Assembly: GCA_025998875.1 (NCBI GenBank)
Contig: AP024675.1
Coordinates: forward strand, 1,709,549-1,773,548
Reading direction: 5' to 3'
DNA length: 64,000 nucleotides
From: Bacteroidota bacterium
Lineage (GTDB): Bacteria > Bacteroidota > Rhodothermia > JANXDC01
The notes beneath the pieces are model-generated. The model worked only from the letters and a program-made list of their open reading frames with translations, did not search any database and was not told the origin of the DNA. Shown piece after piece: positions 33,994 through 42,824 of the stretch. A program made the translations under genes and the position numbers. Positions within the stretch are counted from its first letter, which is position 1; each line of letters begins with the position of its first letter.

Positions 33994-34902
33994 ATGGAGC
34001 ACACCTGGTTGGGGGCGCTGAGCGCCTTTCTGTCCTCCGTGACATGGGCTGTAGGCACGACGGCCTACGGGCATCTTGTCCGGCGCTATTCCGGATACGC
34101 CATCAACACGAGCCGTGCGCTGGTGGCCCTGCCGCTTTTCCTGCTGACGGTCTGGCTTTTGGGCGATTGGGGCGATTTCCATCGGCTCGATGGGCCGCGC
34201 CTGGCCTGGTTGCTGGGCAGTGTGATCGCCTCCTATGGGCTGGGGGATGTGTGCTTTTTCTGGAGCACCCGCTCGCTGGGTGTGCCCGGGGCGTTGGCCA
34301 TCGCCTCCAGCTATCCGCTCTGGACCGCTCTGGGGGGATACTGGCTTGGCGAGGAGCCCCTGACGCTGGTGCAATGGCTGGGGGTCGGGACGGTAGTCGC
34401 AGGGATCGCGCTCGTGCTCGTGAGCGGATCCTCCGGGGTGGGAAAAAGCGCTGATTCGGGCTGGGGTCTGCTGGAGAAGCCGCTGGTCGGGTTCGCCCTG
34501 GCTATCGCCGCCTCTCTGCTATGGGCGGCCAACAACGTGGCCATCGATCAGGGGGGGACGGGCCTGTCGACCGCGGTGGTCAACGTGGTGCGTATGGGGA
34601 TGGCCCTTCTGCTCTGCCCCCTGTTGGCCCGTTGGATACTGCCCGGCACCTCCGTGGCGTTGCCGGGCTCCGTGCTGCGCCGCTACTTCTGGGTGATGGC
34701 GCTTGAGGCCTACGGAGGGGCCACCTTCTTCGTATACGGGCTGGTGCACGCGCCGCTGGCCATCGCAGCCACGCTGTCCTCGCTCAGCCCGGTGCTGGCC
34801 GTGCCGATCGCCTGGGCAACGGGCGCAGAAGCCCCTTCGCCGGGACGAACCACGGGCGTTATAGCCGTGGTGGCGGGGCTAATCCTGTTGCTGGCTTTCT
34901 AA
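33994..34902 (+). CDS. DMT-superfamily EamA transporter
   Basis: A 302-aa protein with about ten hydrophobic segments in two EamA repeats. Each repeat ends with the typical closing motif (AIASSYPLWTALGGYWLGEE in the first, AATLSSLSPVLAVPIAWATG in the second). Such transporters export or exchange metabolites or amino acids; the substrate cannot be predicted. It lies 27 bp after the glycosidase and overlaps the convergent DinB gene by 24 bp at its 3' end. Confidence 0.88.
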   Translation: MEHTWLGALSAFLSSVTWAVGTTAYGHLVRRYSGYAINTSRALVALPLFLLTVWLLGDWGDFHRLDGPRLAWLLGSVIASYGLGDVCFFWSTRSLGVPGALAIASSYPLWTALGGYWLGEEPLTLVQWLGVGTVVAGIALVLVSGSSGVGKSADSGWGLLEKPLVGFALAIAASLLWAANNVAIDQGGTGLSTAVVNVVRMGMALLLCPLLARWILPGTSVALPGSVLRRYFWVMALEAYGGATFFVYGLVHAPLAIAATLSSLSPVLAVPIAWATGAEAPSPGRTTGVIAVVAGLILLLAF

Positions 34903-35403
34903 GCGGGCGTTCCAGAGCTTGCGCAGGAGGATGAGCTGGCCTGCATGATGCTGGGCGTGCTCCACCAGATGATGCAGTACGAAGACGGCCTGAACCGGCA
35001 ACCGGCGACGGCCCACGTAGACCGTGCGCAGAAGATCCTCCTCGCTCAGACGCTCATAGGCCGAGCGCACTTCCTGCCAGGCCTGCTCGAACTCCGCGCG
35101 CACCTCCTGAGCACTTTGACCCATGGGCTGGAATTCCTCGGCCCCCAGTGGGGCCGTCTCCAGGTCGGCCGGCAAGGGGCAGTCCAACGCATAGGCGAGC
35201 AACCGGCGCGAGGAGCGTGCTATGTGCCGCACTACCCCACCTATTGGGTTCAACCCCGGGCTGGCTGTCCACCAGAACGCCTCCGAGTCCAGATCTGCCG
35301 TCCAGCGGCGCACACACTCTTCGACCTCCTCCAGCCCCCGAAGCCATGCGGAGACGATCGGCGGGAGGTCACCCACGGGGCCTCGCAGAAAGGGGGGAAG
35401 CAT
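34879..35403 (-). CDS. DinB-family four-helix metal-binding protein
   Basis: A 174-aa protein of the DinB/YfiT fold. GGVVRHIARSSRRLLAYALD holds the first His, and FVLHHLVEHAQHHAGQLILL the C-terminal HxxxH pair that completes the metal site. Bacterial members include thiol-dependent transferases (bacillithiol or mycothiol S-transferases) and uncharacterised stress proteins. ATG 35403 has AAGGAG 6 bp upstream, which decides it over the TTG at 35430. Function beyond the family is open. Confidence 0.82.
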   Translation of the reverse strand: MLPPFLRGPVGDLPPIVSAWLRGLEEVEECVRRWTADLDSEAFWWTASPGLNPIGGVVRHIARSSRRLLAYALDCPLPADLETAPLGAEEFQPMGQSAQEVRAEFEQAWQEVRSAYERLSEEDLLRTVYVGRRRLPVQAVFVLHHLVEHAQHHAGQLILLRKLWNARLESQQQD

Positions 35404-35457
35404 CTCCCTGCTCCTTTGGTACGGACTCAAGGAAGGTCAGGCTTTTTTTGATCCCGA

Positions 35458-37500
35458 TCAAGCCAGATTCAGTTGCCTGCGCAGGATATCGGGATCCGTG
35501 GTGGGGGCCTCACAGACCATGCGGCGGCACAAGTATGCGGTGGCTTTCCCCTCTCGGGCGGTTCTATTTCGCAGCAGGGGTATATCGCAAGAGTCGCCTC
35601 CTGCTCCGTAGACCCGCACCACGTCGGGCAGATAGTGCTCCTCCAGGAGGCCTCGGAACGGCTCGAGTTCTTCCCAGAGGCCCACGAGCACCAGCTCCCG
35701 AAGTCCGTAGCAAAGCTCGTCGGCTACCCCGAGCAGATGACCGAAGGCCCCGGGGTAGCGGGCCATGAGCCCGGCTATGGAGCTGACCGTTTGCTCGGCG
35801 CGCCGCAGCCAGTCCGATCGGTCCCAGATGGCCGCTGCGCGAAGCAGCAGCTCGGCCGCCACGGAGGATCCGGCCGGGATGGCGTTGTCCATGCGTTCGC
35901 GGGGCCGAAGCTGAAGCACGGGATCATGCTGGAGAGGGGTGTCAAAGAAAGCCCCGCTGGACTCATCCCAGAACTCGCCGCAGAGCGCCTCGACCAGCTC
36001 GTGGACCCGCTCCAGCCAGGGGCGATCCCCCGTGGCCTCATAGAGCGCCAGCGCCGCCAGGCCCGACCAGGCATAATCCTCCAGGAACCCGACCTCCAGC
36101 CGCTCCCCGTGGGTCCAGCACCGGAACACGCGCCTGTTTGCGATCAGGTGCCTGTAGAGGAATTCGCCCGCCCGGAGCGCGGCCTCCAGCCAGTCCCTTC
36201 GCCTCAGAGTTTGGGCCGCCCGGCAGAGGGCCACGATAAGCATGCCGTTCTGAGAGGCGAGGATCTTCTCGTCCCGTTCCGGGGCTGGACGCCGCAGACG
36301 GGCCTCAAAAAGGGCCTCGCGCAGGCGAAGGCGCTCCTGCTCCCAGGCTTCCGGGCGCATCCCCTGCAGAACGGAGAATTCGTGATCCGTGAAGGGGCGG
36401 AACAAGACATTGCGGCCCTCGAAGTTGCCCTCCCTGGAGAGACCGTAATACGCCGCCGCAATCCCGGCCTTTGAGCTCAGCACAGCCCAGAACTCCTCCC
36501 ACGACCAGGTGTAATACCGTCCTTCCTCTCCCTCCGAATCTGCATCCTGGGAGGTATAAAATCCCCCTTCCGGGTGGCGAAGCTCCCGGATCAGGTACTG
36601 GATCGTCTCCTCCACCACGGTGCGGAATTCGGCATTTCGGCTTAACTGCCAGGCCTCCAGATAGGCCAGCACAAGCAGGGCGTTGTCATAGAGCATTTTC
36701 TCAAAATGTGGCACCCGCCATCGCCTGTCTACGGCGTAGCGATGGAAGCCCCCGCCGAGTTGATCGTAAATGCCGCCGCGCGCCATCTGCTCCAGCGTGT
36801 GGCAGGCCATGCCGATGGCCTCCTTGCGGCCGGTTCGCCATCCGTAGCGGAGCAGAAAACGGAGCGTCATAGGCTGAGGGAACTTGGGCGCTCCCCCGAA
36901 ACCCCCGTACCGGGTATCGAACTGGAGGGCCAGCATGGAAAAGGCCTGATCGAATAGCTCTGCTCTGACAGGAGCCGGTGCTTCGGTGCGGGTGGCCGCT
37001 TCCAGCTGACTCCAGATCTGTCGGGCGACCGTTTCGATGTCCTCTCGACGCCTCTGCCAGGCCTCTACCACGGCCTCGAGCACTTGCCGGAAGGAAGGAA
37101 GTCCGGATCGGGGTTCCGGGGGAAAGTAGGTGCCCCCATAAAAGGGGATACCCTCCGGGGTGAGGAAGACGGTAAGGGGCCAGCCTCCGTGGCCGGTCAT
37201 GGCCTGTACGGCCTGCATGTAGATGGCATCTACGTCGGGGCGTTCCTCCCGATCGACCTTGACGCAGACGAAGTGCGCGTTCATATAGGCGGCCGTTTCC
37301 TCGTCCTGGAAGGATTCCCGCTCCATGACATGACACCAGTGACAGGCCGCATAGCCGATGGAGAGCAGAATCGGACGGTCTTCGGCCTTTGCCCGCTCAA
37401 AGGCCTCCTGGCCCCATGGATACCACGCTACGGGGTTGTAGGCATGCTGCCGAAGGTAGGGGCTGGAACAATGGATGAGCCGATTCGGGGTATGTGCCAC
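35458..37500 (-). CDS. DUF255 thioredoxin-domain / six-hairpin protein (YyaL/SSP411-like)
   Basis: A 680-aa protein. The N-terminal thioredoxin-like DUF255 domain contains [20 protein letters not shown], the redox motif [15 protein letters not shown] (CHWC, about residues 43-57), [15 protein letters not shown] and [13 protein letters not shown]. From about residue 200 it is an (alpha/alpha)6 barrel like N-acylglucosamine epimerases ([20 protein letters not shown]). Widespread in bacteria and eukaryotes (SPATA20), no settled function. GTG 37500 follows AAAGGAGG, which fixes the start; the longer frame to 37698 enters the divergent oxidase operon. Confidence 0.9.
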   Translation of the reverse strand: MAHTPNRLIHCSSPYLRQHAYNPVAWYPWGQEAFERAKAEDRPILLSIGYAACHWCHVMERESFQDEETAAYMNAHFVCVKVDREERPDVDAIYMQAVQAMTGHGGWPLTVFLTPEGIPFYGGTYFPPEPRSGLPSFRQVLEAVVEAWQRRREDIETVARQIWSQLEAATRTEAPAPVRAELFDQAFSMLALQFDTRYGGFGGAPKFPQPMTLRFLLRYGWRTGRKEAIGMACHTLEQMARGGIYDQLGGGFHRYAVDRRWRVPHFEKMLYDNALLVLAYLEAWQLSRNAEFRTVVEETIQYLIRELRHPEGGFYTSQDADSEGEEGRYYTWSWEEFWAVLSSKAGIAAAYYGLSREGNFEGRNVLFRPFTDHEFSVLQGMRPEAWEQERLRLREALFEARLRRPAPERDEKILASQNGMLIVALCRAAQTLRRRDWLEAALRAGEFLYRHLIANRRVFRCWTHGERLEVGFLEDYAWSGLAALALYEATGDRPWLERVHELVEALCGEFWDESSGAFFDTPLQHDPVLQLRPRERMDNAIPAGSSVAAELLLRAAAIWDRSDWLRRAEQTVSSIAGLMARYPGAFGHLLGVADELCYGLRELVLVGLWEELEPFRGLLEEHYLPDVVRVYGAGGDSCDIPLLRNRTAREGKATAYLCRRMVCEAPTTDPDILRRQLNLA

Positions 37501-37612
37501 AGCGGCAAGCCTCCTTTGGCGTATGCGGACCGACGTAGGGCAAACGAACAGCGGGCCCGGAAAGATCCGAAGATTAAAGTTTGTGAAAATCGCATAAAAA
37601 GATCTTGAATAC

Positions 37613-37641
37613 TTGATACAACGCCTCCTTCCTCCTATCTT
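37613..37641 (+). promoter_or_regulatory. promoter of the ba3 oxidase operon
   Basis: TTGATA (37613-37618), exactly 17 bp, TATCTT (37636-37641), 33 bp before the first ATG. The AT-rich block 37570-37615 upstream, unusual in this GC-rich window, probably holds the divergent promoter for the DUF255 gene. Confidence 0.6.
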
Positions 37642-37674
37642 CGGCCTCGAAGCCTGAAGAGAGGAGGCCTGGCT

Positions 37675-37791
37675 ATGAGTTCGGAAGTTCGTTTCCATCC
37701 GCGGGGGGCGATGGCGTTTCTGGGCGTGCTGTTGCTGTTCTTCGCCCTGTTATGGTTTACGCTGTACTTCGAGATGCTGGCCAGAGGATGA
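37675..37791 (+). CDS. cbaD: ba3-type cytochrome c oxidase subunit IIa (single-helix subunit)
   Basis: A 38-aa protein, too short for ordinary ORF calling. It reads [20 protein letters not shown] and then a continuous hydrophobic helix ending FEMLARG. GAGGAGG stands 9 bp upstream. Thermus-type ba3 oxidases have a 34-aa single-helix subunit IIa encoded just before subunits II and I; size, topology and position all agree. It starts the oxidase operon, 10 bp before subunit II. Confidence 0.85.
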   Translation: MSSEVRFHPRGAMAFLGVLLLFFALLWFTLYFEMLARG

Positions 37792-37801
37792 GGAGGGGGA
37801 T

Positions 37802-38308
37802 ATGGATCGCGCCGAACGAAGCACTTTTGTCTTCAGCGTGGGCCTACTCGGGGTCTTTTTCATCGCCGTAGTCTATGCCTCGATGGGCAGAGGCATAGAG
37901 GTGCCCACCTGTATTGTGGACCGGGAGCCCTTTGCGCGCGATACGCTCTTTGAGCGCCAGCCCGGTTTGTATGAACTGCACATGATCGCCCGCATGTGGG
38001 AGTTCCGGCCCGGGGAGATCCGCATCCCGGCCGGTTCGGAGGTGGACATCTACCTCACCTCGCTGGATGTAATCCACGGGTTTATGATCGAAAACGAGAC
38101 AGAAAGCAAGGCCCACATGGCCCGGCCCCTCGGGGTGGCCTTGGCTGTGCCCCGATACACGGGGCATAACGTCAACCTCATGGCCGTTCCGGGGGCGATT
38201 ACGTACGCGCGGGCGCGCTTCGAGCAACCCGGCACGTACAAGATCGTCTGCCATGAGTACTGTGGGGACAACCATCATTTCATGAACGCCACCATTATTG
38301 TGGAATAA
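37802..38308 (+). CDS. cbaB: ba3-type cytochrome c oxidase subunit II (CuA)
   Basis: A 168-aa protein. One N-terminal TM anchor (FVFSVGLLGVFFIAVVYASM) precedes a cupredoxin domain. The CuA ligands are visible: the His in TSLDVIHGFMIEN and the cluster CHEYCGDNHHFM near the C-terminus (two Cys, His, Met). It takes electrons from cytochrome c into subunit I. Short form with only one TM helix, as in Thermus ba3. GGAGGGG precedes ATG. Confidence 0.95.
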   Translation: MDRAERSTFVFSVGLLGVFFIAVVYASMGRGIEVPTCIVDREPFARDTLFERQPGLYELHMIARMWEFRPGEIRIPAGSEVDIYLTSLDVIHGFMIENETESKAHMARPLGVALAVPRYTGHNVNLMAVPGAITYARARFEQPGTYKIVCHEYCGDNHHFMNATIIVE

Positions 38309-38328
38309 GCGCAAGGAGGGGGACGGCG

Positions 38329-40014
38329 ATGCGCATGGTTCTGGAACGCGGCGAACGTCGTCTGTTGCTCATAGAGCTCGTCTATCCGCTTCTGCTGCTG
38401 GCCATGGGCGTCTACGGGGGCCTGATGCAGACGCTCATGCGAGCCGGGATTGTACAGCGGGATCCGTTTCTGGGGCCGAATTATTATCAAGGCCTCACCC
38501 TGCACGGGGTGTTCAATGCGATCGTGTTTACGACCTTCTTTGCTGTGGCCTTTGGCAACGCGCTCGTTCCCTATGCGTTGGGCAAGCGCTTACCTATGCG
38601 GTGGGCCTGGGTCTCGGCTCTGCTCATGGTGGTGGGCTCGCTGATGGCGGCGATTACGATCTTCGCCGGCGGGGCATCGGTGCTTTACACGTTCTATCCT
38701 CCCCTTAAAGCCCATCCCGCCTTTTATCTGGGGCTCGTGTTGCTTGTGGTCGGCTCCTGGGTGGCGTTTTTCAACTGGATCCCTTTGTATCGGCATTGGA
38801 GGCGGGAAAACCCGGCTAGCAAGACCCCGCTGGCCGTCGTGGGTATTTTTGCCACCTTTATCGTCTGGCTCATCGCCACGGCGGCCGTGGCCGTCGAGAT
38901 CCTGTTCCTGCTCCTGCCCTGGTCGCTGGGCTGGACGCAGGAGGTGAACGTGATGCTGGCGCGGACGCTATTCTGGTTTTTCGGCCACCCGCTGGTGTAC
39001 TTCTGGTTGCTTCCGGCCTACGTGATGTACTACACCATGCTGCCCCGTCTGGCCGGGGGTAAGCTCTATTCCGATGCGGCGGGCAGGCTCGTGTTCATGC
39101 TCTTCATCATCTTCTCCATCCCCGTGGGCACGCACCATCAGTACATGGATCCGGCCATCGGCTCGAACTGGAAGCTTCTGCACGCCTTTTTCACCTTTGC
39201 CGTGGCCCTGCCCAGCCTGATTACCGCCTTCACCGTGGCGGCTTCCCTTGAGTATGCAGGCCGACTGCGTGGTGCGCGTGGGCTTTTCGACTGGTTGTGG
39301 AAGCAGCCTTACTTCAGCCGGGAGCAGTGGCTCTTCAGCTACCTGATGGCCGGGTTGATCATCTTCATCTTCGGGGGCATTTCCGGGATCATCAACGCCT
39401 CCTACAGTATGAACGTGGCCGTGCACAATACGTCCTGGATCCCGGGGCACTTTCATATGACCGTGGCCGGCCCCGTGCTGCTGGCCTTTTTGGGCATGAG
39501 CCTTTATCTGATCGCTCAGGTCGCGGGAAAAGAGGTGCGCTTCCGAGGGCTTGCTGTGGCCGCCCCGTGGACGTGGCTTGTGGGGTTGCTCCTCTTCTCC
39601 TTTGCCATGAGCCGGGGAGGGTTGCTGGGTATGCCGCGGCGCACGAACCTGGGGGTAACGTATCTGAACCCTTCGAGCCCCTTCTTTCGCGAGGAATGGG
39701 TGCTCTGGGCGGATTTGGCCGTAGTGGGCGGGGTGATCATGACGCTGGCCATCGTGCTCTATTTGCTCACCTTCCTGGGTACGCTCCTGAGCCGCCAGGC
39801 CACCGAGCCCGCGCTCGCCTTTCCCCTGGCCGAGGCCTATCACGATGAGCCCGTGCGGGCGCTGGCCAATTTCCGGCCCTGGATCGTGGCCGCGCTGATC
39901 CTGATCGCTATCGCTTACACGCCGGTGATCTGGGATGTACTGCGGAGCACCTATGAGAACGCCCCTCCGTATCTTCCCAGTAGCCCGTTGCCGGTTCAAC
40001 CGGCCGGACAATGA
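38329..40014 (+). CDS. cbaA: ba3-type cytochrome c oxidase subunit I
   Basis: A 561-aa integral membrane heme-copper oxidase subunit with about 13 helices. WFFGHPLVYFWLLPAYVMYY contains the CuB His of helix VI, GTHHQYMDP the CuB His pair of helix VII, and NTSWIPGHFHMTVAGPVLLA the heme ligands of helix X. It lacks the family-A helix VI PEV/I motif, fitting family B (ba3). It reduces O2 to water and pumps protons with high O2 affinity, suited to hot, O2-poor water. A strong terminator follows 8 bp after the stop. Confidence 0.95.
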   Translation: MRMVLERGERRLLLIELVYPLLLLAMGVYGGLMQTLMRAGIVQRDPFLGPNYYQGLTLHGVFNAIVFTTFFAVAFGNALVPYALGKRLPMRWAWVSALLMVVGSLMAAITIFAGGASVLYTFYPPLKAHPAFYLGLVLLVVGSWVAFFNWIPLYRHWRRENPASKTPLAVVGIFATFIVWLIATAAVAVEILFLLLPWSLGWTQEVNVMLARTLFWFFGHPLVYFWLLPAYVMYYTMLPRLAGGKLYSDAAGRLVFMLFIIFSIPVGTHHQYMDPAIGSNWKLLHAFFTFAVALPSLITAFTVAASLEYAGRLRGARGLFDWLWKQPYFSREQWLFSYLMAGLIIFIFGGISGIINASYSMNVAVHNTSWIPGHFHMTVAGPVLLAFLGMSLYLIAQVAGKEVRFRGLAVAAPWTWLVGLLLFSFAMSRGGLLGMPRRTNLGVTYLNPSSPFFREEWVLWADLAVVGGVIMTLAIVLYLLTFLGTLLSRQATEPALAFPLAEAYHDEPVRALANFRPWIVAALILIAIAYTPVIWDVLRSTYENAPPYLPSSPLPVQPAGQ

Positions 40015-40021
40015 GCATACA

Positions 40022-40057
40022 GGGGCTGGCTCCGTATCCCGGGACCAGCCCCTTTTT
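40022..40057 (+). terminator. strong intrinsic terminator after the oxidase subunit I gene
   Basis: GGGGCTGG (40022-40029) pairs with CCAGCCCC (40045-40052), followed by TTTTT. It lies before the SCO1 gene, so the copper-chaperone genes are expressed by read-through or from a separate start. Confidence 0.85.
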
Positions 40058-40081
40058 GCCGCGCGCAACAAGCAGGGCATC

Positions 40082-40678
40082 TTGCTTCGGGTGGGCCTAC
40101 CGGTGATCGGTTTTCTTCTGGCCGCCTGCGGACGAGGTCCGGCGGTAGAGGCCGATCTTACGCGCCGGCCCGTAGAGTTGCTCGATCAGGACAGCACCGT
40201 CGTGGTGGTTCCGGATGCCTTCCGAGGGCAGATCGTGCTCGTGGGCTACATCTACACGCACTGCCCGGATATATGCCCTATGATCACGGCGCGCATGCTG
40301 GAGATCGCCCGCCACATACCGGATTCGCTTCTCGTACGCTATGTACTGGTGAGCTTCGATCCCGAGCGGGATCGTCCGCATGTGCTTCGGCACTATGCCC
40401 GCGTATACGAACTTCCGGAGTCCTGGCGCCTGCTTACAGGGCCCGAATCCGAACTGCAGGCCTTGCTCGATCTGATGGGCGTGCGTACCCGGCGGAGCTG
40501 GACAAGTTTTGCCGAGAACGGGGAACCGGTCTACTTCATCGACCACACCGATCGGATCAGCCTGCTGGATGGGCGCGGCCGGGTGCGCCGCCATTATGAG
40601 GGTACAACGGCGGATCCGGAACGCGTGCGTCGCGATGTGCTCACGCTCTGGAGAGAGGCTACAGGGGTAGAGCTATGA
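40082..40678 (+). CDS. SCO1/SenC copper chaperone lipoprotein
   Basis: About 198 aa. A short lipoprotein signal with lipobox LAAC near residue 15, then the thioredoxin-like SCO domain. Copper ligands are in THCPDICPMIT (CxxxC, about residues 58-68) and the distal His in YFIDHTDRIS. It inserts copper into CuA of the oxidase encoded just upstream. The start is uncertain: TTG 40082 (GCAGGG upstream) or GTG 40091 both open the signal peptide; a longer frame beginning inside the oxidase gene crosses the terminator and is unlikely. It shares ATGA with the next gene. Confidence 0.88.
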   Translation: MLRVGLPVIGFLLAACGRGPAVEADLTRRPVELLDQDSTVVVVPDAFRGQIVLVGYIYTHCPDICPMITARMLEIARHIPDSLLVRYVLVSFDPERDRPHVLRHYARVYELPESWRLLTGPESELQALLDLMGVRTRRSWTSFAENGEPVYFIDHTDRISLLDGRGRVRRHYEGTTADPERVRRDVLTLWREATGVEL

Positions 40679-41121
40679 AACCCGTTTTGTCTGAATTGCT
40701 CGTCGCGGCCTCGGTTTTCTTTGGGGCCCTGCCGCAAGAGCGCAGTATTCATCTCCTGGACCCCTGGATCCGGCCGGGCGCCGCGGGGGGCAATAGCGCT
40801 CTATACGTGCGTCTGCACAATGCGGGATCCGTTCCGGATACCCTGCTTGAGGCGACTGCGGAGGTGGCCGCACGTGTGGAATTGCACCAGACGGTGAGCG
40901 GCCCGGGGAATATGCGCCGCATGGAGCCCGTCTCGTATGTGGTTCTGCCCGCCCGGGGAGAGTTCCGGCTCGAGCCCGGGGGATGGCATGTGATGCTGTT
41001 GGGCCTGAAGCGCGATCTGCGCGCGGGAGATACGGTAAAGGTCGAGCTCCGTTTTGCCCGCGCCGGCCGCGTTCAGCTACAGGCTCCGGTTCGTCCGCTG
41101 AGCAGGGGCGGCCGACGCTGA
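40675..41121 (+). CDS. PCu(A)C-family periplasmic copper chaperone
   Basis: A 148-aa exported protein with N-terminal hydrophobic signal (LSELLVAASVFFGALPQ). The full copper-binding pattern of the family is visible: His in ARVELHQTV, Met in GPGNMRRMEPV, and the distal HVM in GGWHVMLLGLKRDL. In Thermus, PCu(A)C delivers Cu(I) to the CuA site of ba3 oxidase, with SCO as thiol reductase, so this pair belongs functionally to the oxidase operon. Confidence 0.92.
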   Translation: MKPVLSELLVAASVFFGALPQERSIHLLDPWIRPGAAGGNSALYVRLHNAGSVPDTLLEATAEVAARVELHQTVSGPGNMRRMEPVSYVVLPARGEFRLEPGGWHVMLLGLKRDLRAGDTVKVELRFARAGRVQLQAPVRPLSRGGRR

Positions 41122-41144
41122 GGCCTTCACTCCGGAGCCCCGCG

Positions 41145-42824
41145 CTACAGGTGCTCAGGGGCGCGCCGGTGGCTCGGAGAGGGGGGCAGGAGCACGCCTG
41201 GAGCCAGACGCCCGGGTGGGTCCAGCGCGCCCTTTACGGCCCACATCTGGGCCAGCGCCTCAGGCCCCCAGAATCGGCGCAGCAGTTCCTGTTTGACGGG
41301 GTTCCGGCCCACACCGTGCTCCGAAAGGGGGCAACCGCCGCGCGTTCGCACCCAGTCGCCCAGCTCCAGGAGGGCCTCCTGCCCGGCACGGGTTTCCCGG
41401 CTCGTTCGGGGTAGGCCATTGGGGTGCAGATTGCCATCGGATACGTGCCCCCAGATGGCCACATCCACCCCTCTGCGGAGGAATGCCTCCCGAGAGGCTG
41501 CATAGCAGGCCTCCAGCTCTTCGACCGGCACGATAATATCTCCACCCGTTTTGCGGACGCCGGGATCGCGGGCGCGGAAGCGGCTCAAGAGCTCGTTTAC
41601 CATCCGGGGAGCGGCTTCGCGAAAGGCCATTAGTTCCGTCTGACGGCGGGGGTCATCCGGTAGCGCCCAGTCGGCCGCTTCCAGGGGAAGGCCAAAGGAG
41701 GCGATCGCGCCCCACAGCGCACCCAGAGGATCCCCATCGGGGAGCTGGCCTTCTGTCCACAGCGCGTAGCGTTCGGCCAGAGCCTCCAGACGGAGCGCTT
41801 CGGGCAGCTCGGCTTCCAGCAGCAGAACGGCCCGGGCCCATGGAGGCACCTCGATGCGCAGCTCCCGGGCGCGGGGGAGGATGAGCTGCAGGGCGGCTTC
41901 GTCCAGGAACTCGATGGCACGCACGTCTGCGCCCGGAGCGCCGGAGCGGCTTCTGTGGGCCAGATCCCGCAGAGCTCCGGCCAGCCGGAGCGCCTCGGAA
42001 ACGGAGCGCGTAAAGATCAGGCCCGTCAGCACGGCGGGGGGTAGGGGGATGAGCCGCAGCACAAGGCGCGTGATCACCCCCAGCGTCCCTTCGGATCCGA
42101 TGAACAGGTCCACCAGATCCAGCGGTTCGGCGGCATAGTAACCGGCCGAGATCTTTTTAAGCGGCGGGGTACGGTAGCTCGGAATGGGCAGGCGAAGAGA
42201 GGAGCCATCCGAGAGGGCGATCTCCACCTCGGTGTGTCTGTCCACTACGGCCTGGCCGCGCCAGAGTTCCAGTACGTCTCCGTTGTACAGCACCACGCGC
42301 AGGGCTTCGATCCAGTCGCGTGTGGAGCCGTATTTAAACGTGGCCGCCCCTCCGGCATTCGTGGCGGCCGTACCCCCGATGCAGGCCTCTGCGTAGGTGG
42401 GCACGGGGGGATAATACCAGCCCCGCTCGGCCAGGTGGGCCAGGAGCGGACGCAGGCGTACACCCGGGTCCACCGAAAGGCGCGCCTCTCGGGGGCCGAT
42501 CCGCTCCAACCGGCCGATGGCATTCATGCGCTCCAGCGAAAGCACCACTTCGCCCTGTGGGACGGCTCCGCCGGTAAGGGAGGTGCGTCCGGCCTGGGGT
42601 AATACGGGCACGGGGATGACCTCGGAGCCGGGCACCGGAAAGCGAAGGGTATGCGCAAGAAAGGCGGAAATTTCCTCTTCTTCCTGAGGCCGCAGGAGCC
42701 CCGGCGTCCAGGCCGGCCCGAACCCAGAGGCGTCTTCCAGATAAGGGGCCAGCTGGTCTCTGTCCTGCAGGATCGGGGGCGGGGTGGTGCGGGGTGGAGC
42801 CTGGGTGCGCAGGCGGATTCTCAT
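41145..42824 (-). CDS. FAD-linked D-2-hydroxyacid dehydrogenase (GlcD/D-lactate dehydrogenase type)
   Basis: A 559-aa flavoprotein. The FAD_binding_4 domain includes PQAGRTSLTGGAVPQGEVVL near residue 75 and GGTAATNAGGAATFKYGSTR near 135. The C-terminal FAD-oxidase domain carries GGDIIVPVEELE, IWGHVSDGNLHPNG (substrate/metal His pair) and SEHGVGRNP. It oxidises D-lactate, glycolate or a similar acid and passes electrons to the quinone pool or a partner; no GlcE/GlcF or C-terminal Fe-S domain is present. ATG 42824 with GAGGA upstream overlaps the preceding stop by 4 bp. The upstream in-frame extension lies in the cyclophilin gene. Confidence 0.88.
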   Translation of the reverse strand: MRIRLRTQAPPRTTPPPILQDRDQLAPYLEDASGFGPAWTPGLLRPQEEEEISAFLAHTLRFPVPGSEVIPVPVLPQAGRTSLTGGAVPQGEVVLSLERMNAIGRLERIGPREARLSVDPGVRLRPLLAHLAERGWYYPPVPTYAEACIGGTAATNAGGAATFKYGSTRDWIEALRVVLYNGDVLELWRGQAVVDRHTEVEIALSDGSSLRLPIPSYRTPPLKKISAGYYAAEPLDLVDLFIGSEGTLGVITRLVLRLIPLPPAVLTGLIFTRSVSEALRLAGALRDLAHRSRSGAPGADVRAIEFLDEAALQLILPRARELRIEVPPWARAVLLLEAELPEALRLEALAERYALWTEGQLPDGDPLGALWGAIASFGLPLEAADWALPDDPRRQTELMAFREAAPRMVNELLSRFRARDPGVRKTGGDIIVPVEELEACYAASREAFLRRGVDVAIWGHVSDGNLHPNGLPRTSRETRAGQEALLELGDWVRTRGGCPLSEHGVGRNPVKQELLRRFWGPEALAQMWAVKGALDPPGRLAPGVLLPPSPSHRRAPEHL

